Shown here one piece after another: positions 25,914-35,524 of a stretch of DNA of 64,000 nucleotides. The DNA is from Xanthomonas sp. SI (GTDB taxonomy: Bacteria; Pseudomonadota; Gammaproteobacteria; Xanthomonadales; Xanthomonadaceae). Numbering within the stretch: the stretch's first letter is position 1; every line of letters begins with the position of its first letter. The notes under the pieces were generated by a model. The model did not search any database, had not been told where the DNA came from, and worked only from the letters and a program-made list of their open reading frames with translations. A program made the translations under genes and the position numbers. Location: positions 2,108,001 to 2,172,000 of the forward strand of contig NZ_CP051261.1 in assembly GCF_014236855.1 (NCBI RefSeq), read 5' to 3'.

Positions 25914-26273
25914 ATGGCTCGAGTAAAACGTGGCGTCCAGGCACGCCGTCGTCACAAGAAAGTTCTGAACCTGGCCAAGGGCTACTACAACGCCCGTCGC
26001 AAGGTCTTCCGCGTCGCCAAGCAGGCGGTGATCAAGGCGCAGCAGTACGCCTACATCGGCCGCAAGCAGAAGAAGCGCGTGTTCCGTTCGCTGTGGATCA
26101 CCCGCATCAATGCGGCGGCCCGCATCAATGGCCTGAGCTACAGCCGTTTCATGAACGGCCTGCTCAAGGCTGGCATCACCCTGGATCGCAAGGTGCTGGC
26201 GGACATCGCTGTGCACGACGCGCAGGGCTTTGCCGCCTTGGCTGAGAAGGCAAAGGGCGCGCTGGCGGCATAA
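25914..26273 (+). CDS. rplT: ribosomal protein L20
   Basis: A 119-aa basic protein starting [18 protein letters not shown], with [17 protein letters not shown] and the globular C-terminal region [21 protein letters not shown]. Full length. In many bacteria L20 binds its own operon leader; the 150-nt rpmI leader would allow that here. Two hairpins follow before pheS. Confidence 0.97.
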   Translation: MARVKRGVQARRRHKKVLNLAKGYYNARRKVFRVAKQAVIKAQQYAYIGRKQKKRVFRSLWITRINAAARINGLSYSRFMNGLLKAGITLDRKVLADIAVHDAQGFAALAEKAKGALAA

Positions 26274-26293
26274 GTGCGAGCCCCTCGCAGGAG

Positions 26294-26313
26294 CCCGCAC
26301 ATCCATGTGCGGG
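26294..26313 (+). repeat. 9-bp hairpin after rplT
   Basis: CCCGCACAT-CC-ATGTGCGGG, perfectly paired and followed by TTT. It is the first of two tandem stems between rplT and pheS and may contribute to termination or leader folding. Confidence 0.45.
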
Positions 26314-26342
26314 TTTCCAACGAGGAGCCATCGCCAACATGC

Positions 26343-26372
26343 AGGGGAAGGGCGCGAGTCCTTCCCCTTTTT
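26343..26372 (+). terminator. terminator or attenuator before pheS
   Basis: AGGGGAAGG and CCTTCCCCT around an 8-nt loop, followed by TTTT, about 70 nt after rplT and 104 nt before pheS. It either ends rpmI-rplT transcripts or controls read-through into pheST. Confidence 0.7.
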
Positions 26373-26463
26373 GCGTTTTGTGCATCCCGATTGCGGGATC
26401 GATCCTGTCGCGGGGGTGTCTCCCCGAGCGCAGGATCCGGGTCGGGTTGGTCGGCTGAAGTGA

Positions 26464-27471
<1,008 letters not shown>

Positions 27472-27472
27472 G

Positions 27473-27586
27473 GGCCGGGATTGGGGATTCGGGATTTGGG
27501 ATTCGCGAAAGCGGGTCCATCCTGGTTTCTGGTCCCGCATGAAGCCGCTGTTACGAATCTCCAATCCCGAATCCCCAATCCCGGCC
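27473..27586. repeat. long hairpin between pheS and pheT
   Basis: Two 33-nt arms (27473-27505 and 27554-27586) pair with about two mismatches around a 48-nt loop. The arms are built from GGGATTGGGGATTCGGG. It fills the whole pheS-pheT gap. Its design matches the element at 50882-51033. Confidence 0.85.
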
Positions 27587-27591
27587 TCTCA

Positions 27592-29970
27592 ATGAAATTC
27601 AGCGAAAACTGGCTGCGCAGCCACGTCCCCACCCAGGCCACGCGCGATGAACTGGCCGCGACCCTGACCGCCATCGGTCTGGAGGTCGAAGAGGTCACAC
27701 CGCTCGGCGAATCGCTGCAGCAGGTGGTGGTGGCGCGCATCGTCGAAGCGACGCGGCACCCGGAGGCCGATCGGCTGCAGGTGTGCCAGGTCGATGCGGG
27801 GCAGGGCGGTTTGCTGCAGATCGTCTGCGGCGCGCCGAACGCGCGCGCCGGGCTGGTCGCGCCGCTGGCGCTGGTCGGCGCCCAGGTCGGCGGCATCGCG
27901 ATCAAGGCGGCCAAGCTGCGCGGCGTGGAGTCCAACGGCATGTTGTGCTCGGCCAAGGAGCTGGGCCTGGACAGCGATGCGTCGGGCCTGTTCGAACTGC
28001 CCGGCGACGCGCCGATCGGCCAGGCGCTGAGCGACTACCTCGGTTTGCCCGACGCCAGCATCGAGATCAAGTTGACCCCGAACCGCGCCGATTGCTTCGG
28101 CGTGCGCGGCATCGCCTACGACGTGGCCGCGGCCTGCGCCAGCGAAGTGTTGCCGTTCGCGGCCGAGCCGGTCGCGGTCGCCAGCGAGCGCTGCCTCGAG
28201 GTGCGCCTGCAGGCGGGCGGCGATGCGCCGCGCTACTGCGGCCGCGTCGTCGAGGATCTCGATCCGGCGGCGAAGACGCCGCTGTGGATGGCCGAACGCC
28301 TGCGCCGCAGCGGCGTGCGCCCGGTGTCGCTACTGGTCGATATCACCCAGTACGTGATGCTGGAACTAGGCCAGCCGATGCATGCCTTCGACCTGGAGAC
28401 GCTGCACGGCCCGGTCGGCGTGCGCCGCGCGCGTGCCGGCGAGACGCTGAAACTGCTCGACGGCCGCGACGCGACGCTCGACGACGGCTTCCTGGCCGTT
28501 ACCGACGGCGACCGCGTGGTCGCCCTGGCCGGCTTGATGGGCGGCCACGACACCCGCGTCACCGATGCGACCCGGCATGTATTCCTGGAGGCCGCGCACT
28601 TCGCGCCGGCGGCGATCATGGGCCGCGGCCGCAAGCTCGGCCTGCACACCGACGCCGGCCACCGCTTCGAACGCGGCGTGGACCCGGCGCTGCCGCGGCC
28701 GGCGCTGGAACTGGCGACGCGGCTGGTGCTGGAGCTGGCCGGCGGCCGCGCCGGCCCGGTGGTGGAGGCCGAGTTGCGCGAGCACCTGCCGACGCCGGCG
28801 CCGATCACGCTGCGCCGCGCGCGCATCGTGCGCGTGCTCGGCATCGAGATCGCCGACGCCGAAGTCGAGCGCATCCTGCGCGCGCTGGGCATGGAGGTCG
28901 TGGCAACCGGCAATGGCTGGCAGGTCACCGCGCCCAGCCGCCGCTTCGATGTCGCCCTGGAAGAGGACCTGATCGAGGAGCTGGCGCGCATCCACGGCTA
29001 CGACCGCTTGCCGACCACGCTGCCGGGCGGCGCCTCGCGCATCGCCATGGGCAGCGAGACGCAGCTGGACGAACTGAGCGTGCGCCGCCAGCTGGTCGCG
29101 CGCGAGATGCTGGAAACCATCAACTACGCCTTCGTCGATGCGGCGCTGCTGGACCAGTGGGGACTGGATGAGTGGCGCGTGGCGCTGGCCAACCCGCTCA
29201 GCGCCGAGCTGGCGGTGATGCGTCCGTCGCTGTTGCCCGGGCTGGTCGCGGCGCTGGGCCGCAACGTCGCCCGGCAGGCCGGGCGGGTGCGCCTGTTCGA
29301 GCTGGGCAAGGTGTTCGCGGCCGCGGCGACGGCCGGTGCTGCGCCAGCGGAGACGCAGCGGGTGGCGGCCGCGGTGTGCGGTGATGCCGAGGCGCTGCAG
29401 TGGGGCCTGCCGGCGCGCAAGGTCGACTTCCACGACCTGAAGGGCGACCTGGATGCTCTGGCCAGCGCCGCCGGCGCGCGCCTGGACTACCGTCCGTCGG
29501 CGCTGCCGTTCGCGCATCCGACCCGTGCCGCCGACGTGTACCGCGATGGCGCGCGTATCGGCTGGATCGGCCAGTTGCATCCGCGCCTGCTGCAGGCCAT
29601 GCAGATCGACGTGGAGGTGCTCGGCTTCGAGCTGGACCTGGCGCCGCTGGCGGCGCGCGCGCTGCCGCGGGCCGCCGAGCTGTCGCGGTTCCCGTCGGTG
29701 CGCCGCGACCTGGCCTTCCTGGTGCCGGAGGCGGTGGCCTGGTCGGCGCTGGCGAGCAGCGTGCGCGGCGCGGTCGGGCCGCTGCTGCGCGACGTGGTGC
29801 TGTTCGATCGCTACGTCGGGCCGGGGGTCGAGGCGGGTTTCAAGAGTCTCGCTATGGGCTTGATTTTGCAGGACAACTCGCGCACTCTGACAGATCGCGA
29901 TGTGGATGCCGTGGTCGCCGATGCAGTGGCGGCGCTGGCGCGCGAACACGATGCGCGGATTCGCGGCTGA
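27592..29970 (+). CDS. pheT: phenylalanyl-tRNA synthetase beta subunit
   Basis: A 792-aa protein of normal length starting MKFSENWLRSHV. The tRNA-binding EMAP domain has VCQVDAGQGGLLQIVCGAPN. Further on are the B3/B4 editing domain, the B5 region (EEDLIEELARIHGYDRLPTT), the catalytic-like core and the C-terminal ferredoxin-fold anticodon-binding domain (FPSVRRDLAFLVPE, LTDRDVDAVV). An in-frame start further upstream would translate the hairpin and is not expected. ihfA follows after 21 nt, the usual proteobacterial arrangement. Confidence 0.96.
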   Translation: MKFSENWLRSHVPTQATRDELAATLTAIGLEVEEVTPLGESLQQVVVARIVEATRHPEADRLQVCQVDAGQGGLLQIVCGAPNARAGLVAPLALVGAQVGGIAIKAAKLRGVESNGMLCSAKELGLDSDASGLFELPGDAPIGQALSDYLGLPDASIEIKLTPNRADCFGVRGIAYDVAAACASEVLPFAAEPVAVASERCLEVRLQAGGDAPRYCGRVVEDLDPAAKTPLWMAERLRRSGVRPVSLLVDITQYVMLELGQPMHAFDLETLHGPVGVRRARAGETLKLLDGRDATLDDGFLAVTDGDRVVALAGLMGGHDTRVTDATRHVFLEAAHFAPAAIMGRGRKLGLHTDAGHRFERGVDPALPRPALELATRLVLELAGGRAGPVVEAELREHLPTPAPITLRRARIVRVLGIEIADAEVERILRALGMEVVATGNGWQVTAPSRRFDVALEEDLIEELARIHGYDRLPTTLPGGASRIAMGSETQLDELSVRRQLVAREMLETINYAFVDAALLDQWGLDEWRVALANPLSAELAVMRPSLLPGLVAALGRNVARQAGRVRLFELGKVFAAAATAGAAPAETQRVAAAVCGDAEALQWGLPARKVDFHDLKGDLDALASAAGARLDYRPSALPFAHPTRAADVYRDGARIGWIGQLHPRLLQAMQIDVEVLGFELDLAPLAARALPRAAELSRFPSVRRDLAFLVPEAVAWSALASSVRGAVGPLLRDVVLFDRYVGPGVEAGFKSLAMGLILQDNSRTLTDRDVDAVVADAVAALAREHDARIRG

Positions 29971-29991
29971 GACGTAGGGGATAGCAGGGCA

Positions 29992-30291
29992 ATGGCGTTG
30001 ACCAAAGCGGAAATGGCCGAACGGTTGTTCGACGAAGTCGGGCTGAACAAGCGCGAGGCCAAGGAATTCGTCGATGCTTTCTTCGATGTGCTGCGCGACG
30101 CGCTGGAACAGGGACGGCAGGTGAAGCTGTCCGGTTTCGGCAACTTCGATCTGCGCCGCAAGAACCAACGGCCCGGTCGCAATCCCAAGACCGGCGAAGA
30201 AATTCCGATCTCGGCGCGGACGGTGGTGACCTTCCGCCCGGGTCAGAAGCTCAAGGAGCGAGTGGAGGCTTATGCTGGACCCGGGCAGTAA
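29992..30291 (+). CDS. ihfA: integration host factor alpha subunit
   Basis: A 99-aa DNA-bending protein with [24 protein letters not shown] at the start, the beta-arm [20 protein letters not shown] and the C-terminal helix. It pairs with IhfB encoded elsewhere. The 3' end overlaps the MerR-type gene by 20 nt, so the two are co-transcribed after pheST. Confidence 0.96.
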   Translation: MALTKAEMAERLFDEVGLNKREAKEFVDAFFDVLRDALEQGRQVKLSGFGNFDLRRKNQRPGRNPKTGEEIPISARTVVTFRPGQKLKERVEAYAGPGQ

Positions 30292-30628
30292 CCGCGAACT
30301 TCCGCCGATTCCGGCCAAGCGCTACTTCACCATCGGTGAGGTCAGCGAGCTGTGCGACGTCAAACCGCACGTGCTGCGCTACTGGGAAACCGAATTTCCC
30401 AGCCTGGAACCGGTCAAGCGCCGCGGCAACCGCCGCTATTACCAGCGCCACGACGTGCTGATGGTGCGGCAGATCCGCAGCCTGCTGTACGAACAGGGCT
30501 ATACGATCGGCGGCGCGCGTCTGCGCCTGGAGGGCGAGGGCGCCAAGCAGGAGTCGGCGCTGAGCAACCAGATCATCAAGCAGGTGCGGCAGGAACTGGA
30601 AGAAGTGCTGCAGTTGCTGCGGCGCTGA
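30272..30628 (+). CDS. MerR-family regulator next to ihfA
   Basis: A 118-aa protein with a winged helix-turn-helix [22 protein letters not shown] followed by [19 protein letters not shown] and a short coiled-coil tail. There are no metal-binding cysteines beyond one in the HTH. The same gene follows ihfA in many gammaproteobacteria; its targets are not known to me. It starts inside ihfA. Confidence 0.9.
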   Translation: MLDPGSNRELPPIPAKRYFTIGEVSELCDVKPHVLRYWETEFPSLEPVKRRGNRRYYQRHDVLMVRQIRSLLYEQGYTIGGARLRLEGEGAKQESALSNQIIKQVRQELEEVLQLLRR

Positions 30629-30672
30629 GCGGCAACGGCGCAACCGGCTAGGAATGGCTGCGCCAATCCCGC

Positions 30673-30678
30673 TATAAT
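30673..30678 (+). promoter_or_regulatory. -10 box of the tRNA-Pro promoter
   Basis: A perfect TATAAT about 49 nt before the mature tRNA. No clear -35 is seen at 17 nt. Confidence 0.5.
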
Positions 30679-30726
30679 CGCCAGCTCGCTGCAAGGCGTG
30701 ACCGCCGCAACGGCGGATGTTTTTAC

Positions 30727-30803
30727 CGGGGTATAGCGCAGCCTGGTAGCGCACTAGTCTGGGGGACTAGTGGTCGTCGGTTCAAATCCGGCTACCCCGA
30801 CCA
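30727..30803 (+). tRNA. tRNA-Pro (GGG)
   Basis: A 77-nt cloverleaf. The acceptor stem CGGGGTA pairs with TACCCCG and is followed by ACCA; the D arm is GCGCAGCCTGGTAGCGC. The anticodon stem CTAGT/ACTAG encloses loop CTGGGGG with anticodon GGG. The T arm carries GGTTCAAATCC. CCA is encoded. In xanthomonads this tRNA marks the upstream border of the gum cluster. Confidence 0.97.
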
Positions 30804-30809
30804 TCTTCG

Positions 30810-30839
30810 AAGGCCCATGTCAGCGACATGGGCCTTTTT
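30810..30839 (+). terminator. intrinsic terminator of tRNA-Pro
   Basis: A 12-bp stem AAGGCCCATGTC with its complement, a 3-nt loop, and a T-run directly after. It isolates the tRNA from the gum operon. Confidence 0.93.
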
Positions 30840-31421
30840 CGTTTTGCGGGGTTTGCGCGGCCTGGGCGTACACAGGTACGCAGCCAGCAGCTGCGGGAAT
30901 CCGCGGCAGGAAGTCGTCGTAATGAACGCCCATGCGGCGGTCGCCGATTGCCCGCTCAGCCGATGCCGGCCCGACACCGATAGGGCGGTCAGTTCGGTTC
31001 GGACGAAGGTGTAGACAAACGCACCGGCGTCGATGCGATGTCTGCCGGAGCCGCCGCAGGACCTGCGACGGCCAGGACGGAAATCCGGCAGAGAACTGCG
31101 GACGAGGGCCGTCAATGCCTTGACATGCGTCACGTTAACGTCGTGTATTTTGCGACGCGGCTTCGTTCGTCATGCTGAATATTCGGACATGTACTTGAAT
31201 CCACGCGGTATAGCGTCAAAAAAATGCCGCAAGATGGCTTGGTGAGGACGGGTAGCTGTGCCATAGTGCACTGCAACACGAGGCTTCGCTGTTGGCCTGG
31301 GCAGTCGTCCCAGGCAGGAAATGACACTGCAATCGTCTTGCCCGACCGGTGATGGAGCGCTGGCCGGATAGAGGAGTGCGGCGTTCCCAAAACCACTCGA
31401 CAGAGGGCGTCTGCATCACGC
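30840..31421. other. gum operon upstream region
   Basis: About 580 nt without a supported gene. It holds a candidate promoter at 31120-31149 and a degenerate CRP/Clp-like site at 31257-31272. The part after 31130 is more AT-rich than the surroundings. Confidence 0.5.
31120..31149 (+). promoter_or_regulatory. candidate gumB promoter
   Basis: A consensus-like TTGACA (31120-31125) and TGTATT (31144-31149) with an 18-nt spacer. Between them lies the perfect palindrome ACGTTAACGT (31132-31141), placed where a repressor could block RNA polymerase. The 5' leader to gumB would be about 265 nt. Confidence 0.5.
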
Positions 31422-32123
31422 ATGGGTAAACTCTCCGGTACGTTCAACTGGGCATTGTGTTTGGCCCTTTCTTGTCTGGTCTTCCTGTCTGGCTGCAGTA
31501 GCGCCGGATCGAAGATGCTGACGGAATTGCCGCCAGGCGATCCGCTGGCCGCCTCCATGGGACAGCCGGAGTACCTGCTCGGCCCCGGCGATCTGCTGAC
31601 GATCAAGGTATTCCAGGTGGACGACCTAGAGCGCCAGGTGCGGGTGGACAACGCGGGCCGCATCTCGCTGCCGCTGGTCGGCGACATCAAGGCCGCCGGG
31701 CTCAGCGCCAACGCCTTGCAGAAGGACATCACCGAACGCTACCGCAACGGCTATCTGCAGAATCCGCAGGTGTCGGTGCTGGTCGACGAGTTCACCGGCA
31801 ACCGAGTCACCGTCACCGGTGCGGTGGGCGAGCCGGGCATCTACCCGATCGCCGGTTCGGCGCTGACCCTGCAGCAGGCGCTGTCGCTGGGCAAGGGCGT
31901 CAGCGATGTGGCCAGCCGCGGCAACATCGTGGTGTTCCGCAACGTCGGCGGGCAGAAGATGCTGGCCCGTTTCGATCTGCGCGATATCCAGAAGGGCGCC
32001 TCGCCGGACCCTGAAATCTACGGCGGCGACATCGTCGTGGTGTACCGCTCCGATGCGCTCGTGGTGCTGCGCACCATGGTGCAGTTGACCCCGTTCGTCA
32101 TGGTCTGGCGGGCATACCGATGA
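31422..32123 (+). CDS. gumB: GumB outer-membrane polysaccharide export lipoprotein
   Basis: A 233-aa lipoprotein with signal peptide and lipobox LSGC (Cys25). The polysaccharide biosynthesis/export (Wza-type OPX) domain follows: YLLGPGDLLTIKVFQVDDLERQVRVDNAGRISLPLVGDI, then SLBB-like VTVTGAVGEPGIYPIAG. With GumC it moves xanthan across the periplasm and outer membrane. It is the first gene of the operon; its stop overlaps the gumC ATG. The SD before the ATG is weak. Confidence 0.95.
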   Translation: MGKLSGTFNWALCLALSCLVFLSGCSSAGSKMLTELPPGDPLAASMGQPEYLLGPGDLLTIKVFQVDDLERQVRVDNAGRISLPLVGDIKAAGLSANALQKDITERYRNGYLQNPQVSVLVDEFTGNRVTVTGAVGEPGIYPIAGSALTLQQALSLGKGVSDVASRGNIVVFRNVGGQKMLARFDLRDIQKGASPDPEIYGGDIVVVYRSDALVVLRTMVQLTPFVMVWRAYR

Positions 32124-33532
32124 GTTCCTCGAGCATGCACACCCGTACCACCTCCTCGGCGCCGCTGAGCCCGGCCGACATCAGCCTGCTGGACTACTGG
32201 AACGCCCTGTACCGGCAGCGCTGGCTGATCGTCGGCATCACCGTGGCGGTCGTCGCGCTGGCGCTGCTGGTAACGTTATTGATGACGCCCAAGTACCGCG
32301 CCACCAGCGTGCTGCAGATCGAGCGCGAGTCCTTGAACGTCACCAACGTGGCCAACCTGATGCCGGTGGAATCGCCGCAGGATCGCGATTTCTACCAGAC
32401 CCAGTACGAACTGCTCGGCAGCCGCTCGCTGGCCCGCGCGGTGATCCGCGAGGCCCGACTGACCCAGGACCCGGCGTTCAAGCCGCTGGTCGACGAGGCG
32501 CTGGAGAAGCTGCAGGGCAATGGCGATGGCCGTGCCCCGTCGCCGGAGGCGCGCGCCGCCGCCGCCGAGAACGCGCTGGTCGGCGCGGTGCTGGACGCGT
32601 TGACGATCGAGCCGGTGCGCGATTCGCGGCTGGTGCGGATCAACTTCGATTCGCCCGACCGGGTGCTGGCCACGCGCGTGGCCAACACCTACGCCAAGAT
32701 GTTCATCGCCTCGACCCAGGAGCGGCGCCTGCAGGCGTCCTCGTTCGCCGCCAAGTACCTGTCCGAGCGGCTGGAGCAGCTGCGCGACAAGGTGGAAGAG
32801 TCGGAGAAGAACACGGTCGACTACTCCAGCAAGGAGCAGATCGTGTCGCTGGGCGACGACAAGCCGTCGCTGCCGACGCAGAACATGAGCGAGTTGAACG
32901 TGCGCCTGGCCGCCGCGCAGGATGCGCGGATCAAGGCCGAGTCGGCCTGGCGCCAGGCCGGGATCGGCGACGGCCTGGGCCTGCCGCAGGTGATCAGCAG
33001 CCCGCTGATCCAGAGCCTGCGCGCCGAGCAGGCCAAGCTGGCCGCCGACTATCAGCAGAAGCTGGCCACCTTCCAGCCCGGCTACCCGGAGATGCAGCGC
33101 CTGCAGAACCAGATCGCCGAGACCAAGCGTCAGATCGGCAACGAGATCGCCAACATCCGCAGCGGGCTGAAGAACGATTACGAAGCGGCGCGGCAGCAGG
33201 AGACGCTGTTGTCCGAACGCATTTCCAGCCTGAAGAACGACGAGCTGGATCTGCAGACCCGCAGCATCCGCTACAACATGCTGCGGCGCGAAGCCGACAC
33301 CAACCGCCAGCTCTACGACGCGCTGCTGCAGCGCTACAAGGAGATCGGCGTGGCCGGCAACGTCGGCACCAACAATGTGTCGATCGTCGACCGCGCCGAT
33401 GTGCCGGGCAAGCCGAGTTCGCCGAAGACCTTGCTGAACCTGGCGCTGGCGTTCGTGTTCGGCCTGTTCTCGGCGATCGCCATCGCCTTGATCCGCTATT
33501 TCCTGCGCGAAGCGCAGGCGGCCGCGGCATGA
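32120..33532 (+). CDS. gumC: GumC polysaccharide co-polymerase (Wzc-like, no kinase)
   Basis: A 470-aa inner-membrane protein. The N-terminal Wzz segment has a transmembrane helix (QRWLIVGITVAVVALALLV). A long periplasmic coiled-coil region spans residues about 170-400, and a second transmembrane helix (LLNLALAFVFGLFSAIAIAL) precedes a short cytoplasmic end. It lacks the BY-kinase domain of Wzc, as in known GumC. It would control chain length and connect to GumB. It overlaps gumB by 4 nt; a 317-nt gap separates it from gumD. Confidence 0.95.
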   Translation: MSSSSMHTRTTSSAPLSPADISLLDYWNALYRQRWLIVGITVAVVALALLVTLLMTPKYRATSVLQIERESLNVTNVANLMPVESPQDRDFYQTQYELLGSRSLARAVIREARLTQDPAFKPLVDEALEKLQGNGDGRAPSPEARAAAAENALVGAVLDALTIEPVRDSRLVRINFDSPDRVLATRVANTYAKMFIASTQERRLQASSFAAKYLSERLEQLRDKVEESEKNTVDYSSKEQIVSLGDDKPSLPTQNMSELNVRLAAAQDARIKAESAWRQAGIGDGLGLPQVISSPLIQSLRAEQAKLAADYQQKLATFQPGYPEMQRLQNQIAETKRQIGNEIANIRSGLKNDYEAARQQETLLSERISSLKNDELDLQTRSIRYNMLRREADTNRQLYDALLQRYKEIGVAGNVGTNNVSIVDRADVPGKPSSPKTLLNLALAFVFGLFSAIAIALIRYFLREAQAAAA

Positions 33533-33849
33533 AGCGCGCGGCGCGACGCCTGCTGCGATGCGCCGTGACCGCGGTCGCGACCAATGCGACGACGCAGGCA
33601 CATCGTCATGTTTCCTACGCAAATTCTTCAGAGAGGTGATACGTGGTTCAGCTAAGTACAGAGGTGTTCCATTATTTTCCTGACCGGTTGTACGCAGTCG
33701 CGGTTCTGTTGAAATAAACACGGGCTGCCGTGGACCTGGGGTCGGTGAGGAAGGCACCGCAGCGGTCCACTGGCAGATGAGATCGAGGCTCGCATACGTC
33801 GCATGTTCCCCCGCATGCCACCGACCGAGTTTGGATGGGAATCCCGACC
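33533..33849. other. gumC-gumD intergenic region
   Basis: The only large gap inside gumBCDEFHIJKLM. The stretch 33600-33720 is AT-rich and carries a 24-codon frame with a good SD (33643-33717). It is followed by an inverted repeat GTGGACC/GGTCCAC (33730-33736 and 33764-33770). Confidence 0.5.
33643..33717 (+). CDS. possible 24-codon ORF before gumD
   Basis: GTG-initiated, with GAGAGG 6 nt upstream, encoding VVQLSTEVFHYFPDRL and eight more residues, ending in TAA. There is no recognisable family. Codons are AT-rich compared with gum genes. It could be a leader peptide influencing gumD or a chance frame. Confidence 0.3.
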   Translation: MVQLSTEVFHYFPDRLYAVAVLLK

Positions 33850-35310
33850 ATGCTTCTGGCAGACCTGAGTAGCGCCACCTATACAACTTCGTCCCCCCGC
33901 TTGCTGTCCAAATATGCAGCCGCCGCGGACATCCTGCTGCGCGTGTCGGATCTGACGGTCATCGTCGCCGGTGCGTTGCTGACCCACCGCCTGCTGTTCG
34001 GCAACTGGATGCCGGAAGCGTCCTACCGCGTCGCGATCGGCACCACGCTGCTGTACGCGGTGATCTGTTTCGCGCTGTTCCCGCTGTACCGCAGCTGGCG
34101 CGGCCGCGGCCTGATGCGCGAGATGATGGTGCTGAGCCTGGCCTGCGGCGGCGTGTTCGCGCTGTTCGCGGTGCATGCCTTCGTGGTGCAGTTCGGGCAG
34201 CAGGTCTCGCGGCTGTGGATCGGCCTGTGGTTCGCCACCAGCCTGGCCACGCTGCTGGTCTCGCGCACCATGGTGCGCGGCGTGCTCAACCACCTGCGCT
34301 CGGAAGGCGTGGACGTGCAGCGCGTGGTGGTGGTCGGCCTGCGCCATCCGGTGGTCAAGATCCACAACTACCTGAGCCGCAATCCGTGGGTGGGCATGCA
34401 GCTGGTCGGCTATTTCAGCAGCGACTACGACCTGTCGGTGGCCGATCATCCGCAGAAGCTGCAGTGCCTGGGGGCGGGCACGCCGGAGTCGCTGATCGAC
34501 TACCTCAACAACAACGAGGTCGAGCAGGTGTGGATCTCGCTGCCGCTGGGCGAGCGCGACCACATCAAGCAGCTGCTGCAGCAGATGGACCGCTATCCGA
34601 TCCAGGTCAGGCTGATCCCGGACCTGTTCGACTTCGGCATGCTCAACCAGTCCGGCGACCAGATCGGCAACGTGCCGGTGATCAACCTGCGCCAGGGCGG
34701 GGTGGACCGCAACACCTACTTCGTGGTTGCCAAGGCGCTGCAGGACAAGGTTGTGGCGCTGGCCGCGCTGGCGATGCTGTGGCCGGTGATGCTGGCGATC
34801 GCGGTGGGGGTGAAGCTGAGTTCGCCGGGTCCGGTGTTCTTCCGCCAGCGCCGCCATGGCCTGGGCGGGCGCGAGTTCTACATGTACAAGTTCCGCTCGA
34901 TGCGCGTGCAGCAGGAGCCGAGCGACGTGGTGGTGCAGGCCAAGCGCGGCGACAGCCGGGTCACCCCGTTCGGCGCGTTCCTGCGCCGCAGCAGCCTGGA
35001 CGAGCTGCCGCAGCTGTTCAACGTGCTCGGCGGCAGCATGTCGGTGGTGGGGCCGCGTCCGCATGCGGCGCAGCACAACACCCACTACGAAAAGCTGATC
35101 AACCATTACATGCAGCGGCACTACGTCAAGCCGGGCATCACCGGCTGGGCCCAGGTCAACGGGTTCCGCGGCGAGACGCCGGAGCTGCGGACGATGAAGA
35201 AGCGCATCCAATACGATCTGGACTACATCCGGCGTTGGTCGCTGTGGCTGGATACGCGGATCATCGTGCTCACCGCAGTGAAGGTGCTCGGGCAGAAGAC
35301 CGCCTACTGA
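33850..35310 (+). CDS. gumD: GumD undecaprenyl-phosphate glucose-1-phosphate transferase
   Basis: A 486-aa initiating enzyme of xanthan synthesis that transfers Glc-1-P from UDP-Glc to undecaprenyl phosphate. It has four N-terminal hydrophobic helices, a CoA-binding-like middle domain ([16 protein letters not shown]), and the C-terminal WcaJ-type catalytic domain with [44 protein letters not shown] and [13 protein letters not shown]. The start [13 protein letters not shown] matches my memory of X. campestris GumD and has GGATGGGAA upstream; an ATG 15 nt earlier is less likely. Confidence 0.97.
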   Translation: MLLADLSSATYTTSSPRLLSKYAAAADILLRVSDLTVIVAGALLTHRLLFGNWMPEASYRVAIGTTLLYAVICFALFPLYRSWRGRGLMREMMVLSLACGGVFALFAVHAFVVQFGQQVSRLWIGLWFATSLATLLVSRTMVRGVLNHLRSEGVDVQRVVVVGLRHPVVKIHNYLSRNPWVGMQLVGYFSSDYDLSVADHPQKLQCLGAGTPESLIDYLNNNEVEQVWISLPLGERDHIKQLLQQMDRYPIQVRLIPDLFDFGMLNQSGDQIGNVPVINLRQGGVDRNTYFVVAKALQDKVVALAALAMLWPVMLAIAVGVKLSSPGPVFFRQRRHGLGGREFYMYKFRSMRVQQEPSDVVVQAKRGDSRVTPFGAFLRRSSLDELPQLFNVLGGSMSVVGPRPHAAQHNTHYEKLINHYMQRHYVKPGITGWAQVNGFRGETPELRTMKKRIQYDLDYIRRWSLWLDTRIIVLTAVKVLGQKTAY

Positions 35311-35524
35311 TGCGCCCGATGTACCGTTATCGCGCCGACCGTCCCCACTGCCGGCGCCGCCCCGTCGTCGCCGCCGGTGGCGGGGACGGCGGCAGCTGGG
35401 CCGGGTGCTGCAGCGCCATCGAGGTCGCTTGCCGCTGTGTTCTGTGGGCGGGGCGTACCGCCGTTGGCGCGTGGCAGCCGACGTCGTCGCAACGCATGCG
35501 TCGCGTCGCGCAGCGAGGTGCCGC

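Noticed and set aside
30727..30803. tRNA-Pro as an integration site delimiting a gum island.
   Set aside because: No second copy of the tRNA 3' end and no integrase gene were found in the window, so integration at this site is not supported.
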